A DNA stretch of 64,000 nucleotides, taken from positions 1 through 64,000 of the forward strand of contig NZ_CP029550.1 in the NCBI RefSeq assembly GCF_003173715.1, written 5' to 3'. Made by a program: the position numbers and the translations under genes. The DNA is from Methylobacterium durans (GTDB lineage: Bacteria; Pseudomonadota; Alphaproteobacteria; Rhizobiales; Beijerinckiaceae). The notes under the pieces were generated by a model that was not told the DNA's origin, did no database searches, and saw only the letters and a list, made by a program, of their open reading frames with translations. Below are positions 1 through 8,989 of this stretch, piece by piece; within the stretch, counting starts at the first letter, position 1, and the number at the start of each line of letters is the position of its first letter.

Positions 1-133
1 GAGACAGGAAAGCTCAGGGTGCGAAACGGGGGCATCGGAATGGGAGCGGATCGGCCTGTTCATCCATGCACCCCATGTGGGGCTTCCATGATGGGAAGGT
101 CAAGGGCCGCTCGGTCGCATGCCCGGACATGCG

Positions 134-186
134 CCGCCAAGCTGCGCCGCCCGCCAAGCTGCGGCCGCCCGCCAAGCTGCGGCCGC
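134..186. repeat. Three tandem copies of an ~18-bp unit
   Basis: A GC-rich unit beginning CCGCCAAGCTGCG occurs three times in a row, starting at 134, 151 and 169. The first copy is one base shorter than the 18-bp period of the others. The array lies just beyond the predicted end of phoR, outside any gene I can support. Confidence 0.7.
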
Positions 187-227
187 CGTCGGCAGGGCGC
201 CTGGCGGGGCCCCGTCGCGGCAGGCCT

Positions 228-1475
228 TCACCGCCCGATCGTTCGGGCTCCTGGGACGCCCGGGCGAGACGGCTCAGGAGGCGGCCCTGTCCTGCCCGGC
301 TCCCGCTCGGGCAACCGGACGCGAACGACGGTTCCGCGACGATCTCGCTCTCGATCGTCAACCGCCCGCGGTGGCGGTTCAGGGTGTGCTTGACGATCGC
401 GAGGCCGAGGCCCGTCCCGCCCTGCTGCGGCTCGACGTCACGTCGACCCGGTAGAACCGCTCGGTGAGGCGGGGGATGTGCTCGGGCGCGATGCCGGCCA
501 TCATTCGTGACGGCGAGTTCGATCTCGGGCTCGCCGAGCCGCCCGAGCGGGTCGCGGGCAAGCGAGACCGTCACGTGGGCGCCGCCATACTTCCGCGTTC
601 TCGATCAGGTTCTCCACGCGCAGAAGCTCGTCGCGGCTGCCGAGGACGGGATAATCCCCTCCTCCGCCCGCAGCGTCACGGAAACGCCGCGCTCCGCCGC
701 GAGCGGGCCCTGCGCGTCCACCATCTGGCGGGCGATCTGCCCGAGATCGACCGTCTCGGTCGGCGCGACGTGCTCGCGCAACTCGATCCGCGACAGGGAG
801 AGCAGATCGTCGATGAGCCGCGTCATCCGCTGCGCCTGCGTGCGCATGATGGCGAGGAAGCGCTCGCGCGCAGCGACGTCGTTGCGGGCGGGGCCCTGCA
901 GCGTCTCGATGAAGCCGAGGAGCGAGGCGAGCGGTGTCCGCAGCTCGTGGCTGGCATTGGCCACGAAATCGACCCGCATCGCCTCAAGCCGCTGGGCCGA
1001 GGTGAGGTCGCGCAGGAACAGCACCACGTTCGGCTGACCCCCGCCTGCGGCATCGGCAGGCGCCGATCTGCACCTCGAAGCTTCGCTCGGTCGGCACGCG
1101 TGTGGCGTAGCCGGTCTTCAGGGGCTGGCCGGTCCGCAGGACCGCCTCGATGCCGTCGAGGATCTCCGGCGCCCGCAGGGCGAAGGAGAGCGGGTGGCGC
1201 AGCTTCAGGTTCGGGAAGAGTGCTCGGGCGGCGGGGTTTGCCTCGATGACGACGGAGCGGCGATCGATCAGGATGACGGGATCGGGATGTTGGCGAGCAG
1301 CGCCTCGGCGATGGCGTGGCGGCCGGGCTCGCGGCCTCCAGCGGCGCGGCGACGGGGACACGTTGGCGTCCGCCGATCGCCCCTCCGAGGCCGGCGGCGG
1401 CGAGGGAAGCGGCAACGAGGCGAGATCGAGGCTTCCGTCGAGCCAGGCGACGGCGAGCAGGAAGGCTGCCGCCAC
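228..1475 (-). pseudogene. phoR: PhoR-like phosphate-regulon sensor histidine kinase, broken by several frameshifts
   Basis: Membrane sensor kinase of the PhoR/PhoB class, recognised from pieces in different frames. From the GTG at 1475 there is a hydrophobic N-terminal segment, then a PAS-like region (DPVILIDRRSVVIEANPAA), the H-box with the phospho-accepting His (FVANASHELRTPLASLLGF, around 960-900), and a G2 ATP-binding box (GGTGLGLAIVKH, around 430-390). Restoring the frame gives a tail ending at a TGA at 228, about 415 residues in total, the usual PhoR size. At least four single-base shifts separate the pieces (around 1290, 1060, 640 and 470-340). The substrate assignment rests on architecture only; no phoB or pst genes are in view. 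Whether it is a true pseudogene or mis-sequenced cannot be decided here, but the many similar shifts in essential genes favour sequencing error. Confidence 0.7.
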
Positions 1476-1567
1476 GCTCGCCCCCGTCCAGGCGGCCCGG
1501 CGTGCCCCTCTTCCATCAGCGGATCGCGACCATCGAGAGAGGCGCCCTCAGCGACGGGCAGGAGGCG

Positions 1568-2630
1568 TCACGGCCGCCCGTCCGGATCGGCGCCGCGGCG
1601 CACCTGCTGCGCCCGCTTGAAGATCTCGTAGGCCCCGAGCATCGCGAGGGCGAGGATGAAGGGCACGAGGTAGTAGCAGACCCGGAACAGCAGCAGCGAG
1701 CCGAGCACCTGGTCCCGCGGCAGGCTGGACAGGGCGAGAAGGATCGTCGCCTCGAACACCCCGAGGCCGCCCGGCGCGTGGCTCGCGATGCCGAGCATGG
1801 CGGCGAGCACGTAGACGGCGAGGAATGTGGTGCCGATCGTCAGGCCCGGCGGCAGCAGCACGTAGAGCACGGCCGCGGCGGCGCAGACGTCGCCGATGCC
1901 GACGAGCATCTGGCTGAAGGAGACCGAGGCGCCGGGCAGTTCCAGCCGCCAGCCCTTCACCTTCACGCTGCGCCGCTTGAGCGAGACCCAGGCGAGATAG
2001 CCGAGCACCGCGACGAGGGCGGCGACCGACCCCCTGGTTCAGCCGGATCGACGTGAAGGTCAGTCCCGCGAGCTGGCCCGCCTCGACGATGAGGCTGAGG
2101 CCCAGCACGACGCCCATGCCGAGCCAGAAGGTGAAGCCCGCGATCACTGTGAGCGCGGCGATCTTCGGGGCTGACAGCCCTTCCCGGGAGTAGATCCAGT
2201 AGCGGATCGTTCCCGCCGTGAAGAGCGGGAAGCCTAGGGTGAAGCTCACCGCGTAGCTCGTGAACGAGGCGAGCGCCGTGATGCGGTAACGGACCTTCAC
2301 CTTGAGCTGGCGCAGCGCCAGCGCGTCGTAGCCGGTGAGGAACAGGTAGCTCACGCAGACGAACAGGAAGGCGAGGCCGAGCTGCTTCGAAGTCGCCGCC
2401 GTGAAGGCCGCGTGCAGCTCCGACCACGTGACGGTCTGGACGAGCTTCCACAGGACGCCGATCGACACCGCGAACAGGATCACGCTCGCGGCGGTGCCGA
2501 TCCAGGCGTAGCGGCTCCGCATCCCCGAGGACCGGGCGACCTGCGGCACGCCGGCGGCTTCCGCCGTCCGATCGGCCTCGATCGCCTCGGCGTCGTCGAG
2601 CGCCTTCTGATGCTGTCCGACAAAATTCAT
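1568..2630 (-). CDS. YbhN/UPF0104-like integral membrane protein (LPG synthase transmembrane-domain family), frameshifted
   Basis: Polytopic membrane protein resembling the flippase-like transmembrane domain of lysylphosphatidylglycerol synthases. It shows roughly eight hydrophobic stretches, starting with YAWIGTAASVILFAVSIGVL, and a family-typical SHAPGGLGVFEA segment near the C-terminus. There is no soluble aminoacyl-transferase domain, so it is the YbhN-type half only. A frameshift at about 2033, in a run of five G, splits it; removing one G restores the frame. I chose the ATG at 2630 because it has GGAGG upstream, though the spacing is long; ATGs at 2738, 2687 and 2522 are in frame. It follows the inositol/YcaO operon by about 190 bp on the same strand and could be its export or lipid-handling partner; that is inference. 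Confidence 0.7.
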
Positions 2631-2820
2631 GAATTCGGCGTTCGCCTCCGCCGGGTGCGCCGCCCGGAAAAGCGGGCGGTGGATCATTCCCCGAGCCTGT
2701 GCCGGACCGCGGTCCGTTGGCGAGGCATTTAGGGGCAATGGCGGGCAAAGGCCAGCGAGGCGGCTCCGATCCGGCGGTCTCGTCCCGGCCGGACCCGGTG
2801 ATTCGGCGGTGCGGCGCGGA

Positions 2821-3455
2821 TCACCGTTGCATGAAGCGCAGGCCCGCGAGGTGAGCCGCGGCTTCGGACAGGCCCGTGCGGATGCGTTCGGCCACGCTCG
2901 GCGATGTGCAGACGTAGGTCGGGCTCGGATGCGGGATGGCGACGGGCAGATCCGGCCGGAGCGCCGCGATCGCCGGCCGCGCCTCGCCGGCGAAGCGCCC
3001 GGCCAGGACCGCCACGGCGAGGTGCGGCAACAGGTCGAGGAGCGGCGCCAGATAGGCGGCCGCCGCCTTCGCTTCCACCCGGCGCGGTGCCCGGTTCAGG
3101 GCGCCCTCCGCGTGGATCACCCAGGGCACCGCGTTCCAGATCAGGGTGTCCCGGCGCGCGATGCCGGCCTCACGGAGGAAGCGGAACAGGTTGGCGGAGG
3201 TCCCCGTCGCGTTGTCGCGGGAGACGAAGCCGGTTCGGAAGATCGCCGGGCCCGGCGTCTCGAGGAGCAGCAGCAGCCGCGCGCCGATGCCGCCGTCGAG
3301 TGGGTCGGGATCGGGCACCGGCGCCTGCCGCTCCGCCGCGATGGTGCGGGCCAGATCCCGCAGGGGCGCGAGATGGGGCGATCCGACGAGGCGCGCCGCG
3401 CGGCGAGGATCGCCGGATCGGCGAGGCTCTTCGGCGCGTCGGGTTCAGTCGCCAT
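2821..3455 (-). CDS. Uracil-DNA glycosylase superfamily protein, frameshifted near N-terminus
   Basis: Fold-level member of the uracil-DNA glycosylase superfamily. Visible are LLLLLETPGPAIFRTGFVSR (motif-1 region), the segment DTLIWNAVPW, and IPHPSPTYV near the C-terminus in place of the usual HPS motif. About 211 residues once the frame is restored; the shift is near 3390. The ATG at 3455 lies 11 bp inside the upstream deacetylase gene, so the two are probably translationally coupled. As the last gene of a small-molecule operon it is out of place for a repair enzyme. It may act on a nucleobase-containing intermediate or have been recruited for another reaction, which cannot be told from sequence. 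Superfamily call firm, function open. Confidence 0.75.
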
Positions 3456-4203
3456 CGTGCCCCGGGACGCCCGCCGGCAGGGTGCCGGAGACGCGGAAGC
3501 GCTCGACCCCACCCTCCTCGGAGAGCCGGCGGGACAGGCCCTCGCGCCCGCCGAACTGGAAGCCGATCTGCGTCCCGTAGGCCGCGCAGGCGGCCGCCTT
3601 GCGGACCTCGGCCGCCGGCGTCAGCCGGATCTCCCGCTCCCCGAGATCCGTGAAGCGGGCGCGCAGCGGCTCCTTCGGGGCGGCTTTGCGCACCGTGTAG
3701 GGGAAGTCGCGCCACCACAGGACCGGCAGCCTCGATCCGACGGCGTCGAGCGCCCGGACCATCTGGACGTGATCGACATGGCCACCGATCGCCTGAGGGC
3801 TCAGGAGAAGATCGGGCCGCACGGCCGCGACGAGATCGGCCAGGGCCCGAGCGAGATCCGGGACGATGGCATCGTCGTCCCGCGTCTCCTCGAACAGCTC
3901 GGGTGCCGAGCCGTAGCCGCGGTGCGGCGCCTCCCGGAACGGCAGGTGGGTCGGCGCGGCGATGCCGAGGGCCGCCGCCGCCGCCCGGTCCTCGTCGCGG
4001 CGAAGCGCCATGTAATCGACCTCCGCCGGCAGACCCTTGTCGAGCTGGCAGGCGAGCGCGAAGCCCTGCGGCTCGGGCACGCTGCCCGTGAACAGGGTCG
4101 CCATGACGACCTGCCAGCCGCCTTCAGCCAGCATCGCCAGCGTGCCGCCGCAGGAGAAGGCGGCATCGTCGAGATGGGGCGAGAGGGCGAGCGCAATGGG
4201 CAT
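3445..4203 (-). CDS. PIG-L/LmbE family N-deacetylase (MshB-like)
   Basis: Zinc-dependent deacetylase family that removes acetyl from N-acetylglucosaminyl-inositol-type substrates (PIG-L, MshB, BshB, LmbE). The 252-residue protein begins with the metal-binding motif in the form SPHLDDAAFSCGG (His and Asp at about 9-13) and has the second histidine motif GGHVDHVQM at about 140. Length and motif order are normal. It starts 9 bp after the glycosyltransferase stop and overlaps the next gene by 11 bp. Next to an inositol-phosphate synthase and a GT4 enzyme, the natural expectation is deacetylation of a GlcNAc-inositol-like conjugate, as in mycothiol synthesis; that substrate is inference. Confidence 0.88.
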   Translation of the reverse strand: MPIALALSPHLDDAAFSCGGTLAMLAEGGWQVVMATLFTGSVPEPQGFALACQLDKGLPAEVDYMALRRDEDRAAAAALGIAAPTHLPFREAPHRGYGSAPELFEETRDDDAIVPDLARALADLVAAVRPDLLLSPQAIGGHVDHVQMVRALDAVGSRLPVLWWRDFPYTVRKAAPKEPLRARFTDLGEREIRLTPAAEVRKAAACAAYGTQIGFQFGGREGLSRRLSEEGGVERFRVSGTLPAGVPGHDGD

Positions 4204-4212
4204 GGTGCCGGC

Positions 4213-5449
4213 CTAGAGGAGGTGCGGCTCCGCCCGGAACCGACAGGACGGATCGACGGGCAGGTCCGGCGAGAAGCGCGTGTCCGGATGTGCACCCGCG
4301 ATCTCGGCGTAGATCCCCATGATCTGGCGGCCGACCGTCTCCCAGGAATAGACCCGGCGGCACTCCTCCAGCCCCCCACCGGCGATGCGGCGGCGCAGCG
4401 CCGCGTCTTCGATCACGCGGGCGAGCGCGTCCGTGAGGGCGGCGACGTCGCCGGGCTCGGTCAGGAGCCCGTTCTCCCCGTCGCGCAGGCAATCGGAGAC
4501 GCCGACCGAGTGGGTCGAGACCACGGCGAGCCCGGCCGCCATCGCCTCCAGGATCGTGTTCGAGAAGCCCTCGGCGTAGGTCGGCGAGACGAAGACATCG
4601 GCCTGCCGGTAGAGGTCCGGCACGGTGGCGTAGTCGGCGTAGCCCGTGAAGCGAAGCCGCTCCTCGGGCAGGTCGCGCTCGGCGGCCCGCGCCTGCGCGG
4701 CCTCGACGTCGGGGCCGATGCCCGAGATCGTCGCGGCGAACGGCATGCCGCGATCGCGCAGGCGCCCGAGCGCGTCGACGAAATCGAGCACGCCTTTCCG
4801 CCGGTCGACGCGACCGTGATAGAGGAGACGAACCGGGCCGGCATGCAGCTCGGGAAGCCCGTCCGCATGGGGCTGCGTGAAGCGCGCCGTGTCGACCGCG
4901 CCGGGCACGATGGTGAAGCGGCCCGGGTCGGTGCCGAGGCGCTCGCAGACCTCAGCCACGAAGGAGCGGCCGCCGATGAGGAGCGCGTTGGCGTGGTCGA
5001 GAACCGCGCACATGGCGCGCCGGTGCGTCTCGCAGCAGGAGCCGACCCAGTGGCCGTCTCCGCCCTGGATCGAGACCACGTTCGGCACGCCGAGCCGGCG
5101 GGAGGCCAGCAGGACCGCCCAGCCGGTCGGGTAGCCGTACTGCGCGTGCAGGACGTCGAAGGGCGCGCGCGCGTGCTCGGCCGCGATCGTCTCGACCATC
5201 GCCTCGACGTCGCGCTCGAAGTCGCCGCCCTCCTGCTCGCCGAGCTGCTCGAGGCCGATCACCCGAACGCCCGGCGGGCGGGGGCGGGCCGCCGCCGTAG
5301 ACGCGGGTGCCGAAGGCGTCGCCCCGGTACTGGCTGATCATCGTCACGTCATGCCCGGCGCCGACGAGCTCGCGCAGGAGGTTCTGCGCGTAGACGCTCA
5401 TGCCGGATATCGCCGGGAAGTAGCGCCGGCTGACGAAGCAGATCCTCAT
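4213..5449 (-). CDS. GT4-family glycosyltransferase (MshA-like arrangement), one frameshift
   Basis: GT-B fold glycosyltransferase of family GT4. The N-terminal domain starts MRICFVSRRYFPAISGMSVY, the place where acceptor-binding glycines sit in MshA-type enzymes. The C-terminal nucleotide-sugar domain has LLYHGRVDRRKGVLDFVDAL and the donor-binding signature FVSPTYAEGFSNTILEAMAAG. The reading frame breaks at about 5280 in a CCCGCCCCCGCCC stretch; restored length is about 412 residues, normal for GT4. Its ATG overlaps the upstream isomerase stop as ATGA. Donor and acceptor are unknown; with inositol-phosphate synthase and a PIG-L deacetylase in the same operon, UDP-GlcNAc plus an inositol is a reasonable guess. 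Confidence 0.83.
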
Positions 5450-6321
5450 CGGACAGGGGTTTCCCGTACGGTCATGTCGGGCGGCGGCAAGTCCGGGCCC
5501 GGGCGTCGGCATTGCTTCAGGTATTCGATGGCGGCCGGAATCATCGCGTCCGCCCGGTGGCTCTCGCGGGACAGCTCGACGCAGATGAGCTTGCCGAAAT
5601 GGATCGCATCGAGGGCGTCGAGCACGCCCGGCACGTCCATGTCACCCTCGCCGAAGGGCAGATGCACGTGGATGCCGCGCGCCATGTCCTCGATCGCCAC
5701 GGTGCCGATGCGGGGCGCGAATTCGGCGACCGCCGCGGCGGGCTCGCGCTCGCCGGTGACGAGGCAGTGGCCGGTGTCGAGGGCGAGGCAGAGACCCTCC
5801 ACCTGAAGCGCGGCGAAGTCGTCCAGGGTCTCGACCAGCATGCCGGGCTCGGGCTCCAGGCAGGGCACGACGCCGTTCTCGGGCGTAGGCCACCACCTCC
5901 TGCAGCCCGTCCACCAGCCAGTGCCGCGCCTCCGCAGGGTCGATTCCGGGCTTCGGCACACCGGCCCAGAAGGACACGGCCTCGGATTTCAGGATCGCGC
6001 CGATCTCGATCGCCCGCTTCAGGAAGCCGATCCGGCGGGCGCGGCCCGTCGCGTCGGCCGTCACCAGGGTCGGCTCGTGCTTGGCCCGCGGATCGAGGAG
6101 GAAGCGGGCCCGGTCTCGATCACCGAGCCGAGCCCAAGGCGCTCCAGGCGGCTCGCGACCCGCTCCGCCTCCCGCGCCCAGGTCTCGGCGAAGGGGTCGA
6201 GGTGGTGGATGTCGAGGGTGAGCGCGACGCCGTCGTAACCGGCCCCGGCGATGAGGTCGATCGCGTCGTCGAGGCGGTGATTGGCCGCCCCGTTGGTGTT
6301 GTAGGCGAAGCGGAGACTCAT
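5446..6321 (-). CDS. Sugar-phosphate isomerase/epimerase, xylose-isomerase-like TIM barrel, two compensating frameshifts
   Basis: Protein of the AP-endonuclease-2/xylose-isomerase TIM-barrel family, which includes the inosose-processing enzymes IolE and IolI. It starts MSLRFAYNTNGAANHRLDDA and has the barrel strands GYDGVALTLDIHH, CLEPEPGML (metal-ligand Glu), CLALDTGHCLV (metal-ligand Asp/His), VAIEDMARGIHVHLPFGEGD (His ligands) and KLICVELSRESH (Glu ligand). Frame shifts near 6108 (GGGCCC) and 5882 (CCC) cancel, so the stop is in the starting frame; the result is about 291 residues, normal for the family. Four-base ATGA overlaps link it to the YcaO gene before it and the glycosyltransferase after it. 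An inosose or keto-sugar substrate is plausible from context. Confidence 0.82.
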
Positions 6322-7907
6322 GCGGCCCGTCCCCTCTGCTCCAGCCGGAACGGCGCGTGGTGCGATTCCGGCTCGCGGTAGAGGGGATAATGGCTGCCGA
6401 CGATCTCCTCGGCCAGCGCCACGTCGAAGAGCGGCTGACCGCCGAAGCGCTCGATCGCCTCGGGCGTCAGGCGGATCGGGCGCAGGGTCTCGCTCTGCGT
6501 GCCGAAGCGGACGAGGGGGTGATCGCGCTCGATGAGCTTCCGGGCGTTGCGCTCGCCGATCCGGTAATAGCTCATGGTCTCGACCTCGAGCCCCGGCACG
6601 ATCGCCTTGACGACGCCCACCCCGCCGCGCGGCGGCGAGCAATCGACGTAGAGAACGTCGAACCCGGCCTCCAGAAGCCGCTCGCAGGCGATCGCGCCGC
6701 GGGCGTGCCCGTCGGCGGCGGGCGTCGTCGGCAGCTCCGCGAAGGCTTTCGTCGCGCGCTCGGAATAGACGGTGTCGGCGAGCACCGCGTGCAGATCCTC
6801 CGGCGGCAGCACGATCCATTCGAGCATGGCCTTCAGCGCCCGGCTCTCCTCCAGGTCTAGGCTCGGCAGGGCCTTCTCGATGAAGGCGTGGACGTAGCCC
6901 GGCGGCGTGACCCGCTCGGCGAAGGCGAGGGGCCCATGGCCGAAGGCCTTGCGCACCCGCGCCGCCTGGAATTCGAGGAGCGCCTTGCGCAGGGCCCGCT
7001 CCCGGTCCGGGTCGCAGGCCTCGCCGCAGGCCGAGAGCGCGATCGGCGTCGGCGCGTCGGCGGGATTCCGGTCGTAGCCGACGACGTAGAGGTTCGTCAG
7101 GCCGAACTGGTCGGTGGCGAATTTCGGCAGGGCCCGGATGCCGAGCGATTCCAGCCTTGCCAACATGCCTGAGGTCTCGGGCCCAAGCCCTTGCGAGAGA
7201 TCGAGCATCACGCCCTGGTCGAGGGCGCGGAACAGGAGGCCGTTGCCGTCCCGCTGCAGCAGTTCCAGCACCCCGTGGCCGAGGGCGAAGGGCACGTCCG
7301 GCCCGGCGCCGAGCCCGTTCGTGATCAGGTTCGTGAAGGGCTTGTAACCCTCGGACAGCTCGAAATAATCCGTCGCCGCCACGTCGAGGGGCATCAGCAC
7401 CGTCTCGCCGGTCGGGTGGCGGGTGGCGGCCGTCCATTCGAGCACGGTGTCGCGGCCCACGGGCGAGCCCGCGGGCAGGCCGAGGGTGAGCGGGTCGGCG
7501 ACGGAGCGGGCGCCGTGGACCCGCACGAGGTCGTTGTAGGACCCCCGCTCCTTCCTGCGCGGGATCAGCGCCAGCGAGGGCATCAGGTTCTCGGCGATCT
7601 CGGCCACCGCGCCGATAATCGCCTCGTCGTCGGTCGCCCCGTAGCCGATGCCGCTCGGCATGGCGCCGACGAAGTAGGGATCGTCGAGGAAGAGCGAGAC
7701 GAACCAGACCGGGATCCCGGTCCGGTCGAGGGGCGCCAGGGGAAAGCCGACGATGCGCCCTTCCGGCAGCACGTCGAGATAGGCCCGCACGGGCTCCGGA
7801 AGGGATTGCGGCAGCCCGTCGATCCGGCGCTTCTGCCCGAACCGATAGGCGCGCGGCGCCTTCAGGCGGGCGTGGCGGGCGCGGTCGTCCTGATCAAGCT
7901 CGGTCAT
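6318..7907 (-). CDS. Stand-alone YcaO-family protein
   Basis: YcaO proteins use ATP to activate an amide carbonyl, giving azoline, thioamide or amidine products. This 529-residue protein shows the YcaO hallmarks in order: GYGATDDEAIIGAVAEIAEN (88-107, ATP-site acidic helix), NGLGAGPDVPFALGHGVLEL (197-216) followed by LQRDG, RALRKALLEFQAARVRK (304-320), and the family-typical VVKAIVPGLEV (432-442). There is no proline-rich C-terminus like that of azoline-forming YcaO enzymes (it ends EQRGRAA), and no TfuA, E1-like or flavin dehydrogenase partner. I see no RiPP precursor peptide in the 50-bp gap before it or elsewhere in the operon, so the substrate may be a small molecule. Start at ATG 7907, chosen because homology-like sequence begins there; the frame runs open upstream. 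Confidence 0.88.
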   Translation of the reverse strand: MTELDQDDRARHARLKAPRAYRFGQKRRIDGLPQSLPEPVRAYLDVLPEGRIVGFPLAPLDRTGIPVWFVSLFLDDPYFVGAMPSGIGYGATDDEAIIGAVAEIAENLMPSLALIPRRKERGSYNDLVRVHGARSVADPLTLGLPAGSPVGRDTVLEWTAATRHPTGETVLMPLDVAATDYFELSEGYKPFTNLITNGLGAGPDVPFALGHGVLELLQRDGNGLLFRALDQGVMLDLSQGLGPETSGMLARLESLGIRALPKFATDQFGLTNLYVVGYDRNPADAPTPIALSACGEACDPDRERALRKALLEFQAARVRKAFGHGPLAFAERVTPPGYVHAFIEKALPSLDLEESRALKAMLEWIVLPPEDLHAVLADTVYSERATKAFAELPTTPAADGHARGAIACERLLEAGFDVLYVDCSPPRGGVGVVKAIVPGLEVETMSYYRIGERNARKLIERDHPLVRFGTQSETLRPIRLTPEAIERFGGQPLFDVALAEEIVGSHYPLYREPESHHAPFRLEQRGRAA

Positions 7908-7957
7908 GGTCCTCGATAAACCCCGTTCCGCATCGCCGTACGGCCGTTGCCGTGCCC

Positions 7958-8989
7958 TCAGCGGCCCGCCAGCGGCCCTCCCCGGTGGCGCTCGCTCTCG
8001 TAGGCGTCCACCACGAGCCGCATCGTGTGCAGGTCGCGCTCGACCGAGTAGGCGCCGCGTTCCTCCGGGCGGCGCAGGGCCGAGCCGAAGGCGCGCACCT
8101 GCTCCAGGAAGGGCGAGGCCTGCGTGTCGAACGCGATCTCCTCCGAGCGGCCGCCAGCGCCGTCCGTGAACGTCACCGTGCCGCCGGCCACCTGCCCCAT
8201 CGTATCGATCGCGGTGAGCATGCCCCTGGTGCCCACCACCTCCAGCCGGCGCCGGGGCAGCGCGTCGGGGCAATTGTAGGCGACGTGGAGGTTGGCGAGC
8301 ACGCCCGCACCCGTGCGCCCGATCAGCAGGGCACCGTCGTCGACCGCGTAATCCTGCGCCCGGGCCTGGGTCAGGGCGACGATCTCGGCGATCGATTCGC
8401 CGGTGAGGAAGTCGACGAGGTCGATCCCGTGGGGGGCGAGGTCCATCAGCGCGCCGCCTCCCGCTTGGACGGGGTCGATGCGCCAGTTGTCGAGGCCCTC
8501 GACGGAGGTCCAGGCCCGATCCAGCCAGCAGGCATAGACGATGCGCACCGCGGTCACGGTGCCGAGGCGGCCTGCCTCGATCAGGGCCCGCATGGCGCGG
8601 TGGCCGGGATGGTGGCGCTGGTCGAAGGCGGTGCCGTAGAAGATGCCGCTGCCGCGCACGGCTTCGGCCATCGCCTCGGCATCGCCGAGCCGCGCCGCCA
8701 TCGGCTTCTCGCAGAGCACGGCCTTGCCGGCCCGGGACAGCGCCACCACCGCCTCGCGATGCAGATGGTTCGGGGTGGCGACGTAGACGGCCTCGATCTC
8801 GGGGTCGGCCAGAAGCTCTGGAAGTGTCGCGTAAGCCCGCGCGCCCTCCGCGTCCGCCGCCTGGCGGGAACCCTCGCCCGGGTCGCAGACGGCGACGAGC
8901 CGATGCCCGGCAGCCCGGATGCCCGGCGCCATGTAGTCCCGGGCGACCCAGCCGTAGCCGACGATGCCCCAGCCGACGTTGTCGCCCAT
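7958..8989 (-). CDS. Gfo/Idh/MocA-family NAD(P)-dependent oxidoreductase
   Basis: Dehydrogenase of the glucose-fructose oxidoreductase/inositol dehydrogenase/MocA family, 343 residues. The Rossmann fingerprint is WGIVGYGWVARDYMAPGIR, the catalytic EKP motif appears as VLCEKPMA at about residue 98, and the substrate-site Asp-x3-His pattern is in LMDLAPHGIDLVDFL. ATG at 8989 overlaps the TGA of the methyltransferase gene as TGATG. Members oxidise hydroxyls of cyclitols and sugars; beside an inositol-phosphate synthase and a xylose-isomerase-like barrel, an inositol or inositol-glycoside substrate is likely but not shown. Confidence 0.88.
   Translation of the reverse strand: MGDNVGWGIVGYGWVARDYMAPGIRAAGHRLVAVCDPGEGSRQAADAEGARAYATLPELLADPEIEAVYVATPNHLHREAVVALSRAGKAVLCEKPMAARLGDAEAMAEAVRGSGIFYGTAFDQRHHPGHRAMRALIEAGRLGTVTAVRIVYACWLDRAWTSVEGLDNWRIDPVQAGGGALMDLAPHGIDLVDFLTGESIAEIVALTQARAQDYAVDDGALLIGRTGAGVLANLHVAYNCPDALPRRRLEVVGTRGMLTAIDTMGQVAGGTVTFTDGAGGRSEEIAFDTQASPFLEQVRAFGSALRRPEERGAYSVERDLHTMRLVVDAYESERHRGGPLAGR

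Noticed and set aside
2629..5337. 902-codon plus-strand open frame opposite the GT4, PIG-L and UDG genes
   Set aside because: Biased composition with no recognisable motif; all the conserved sequence is on the minus strand.
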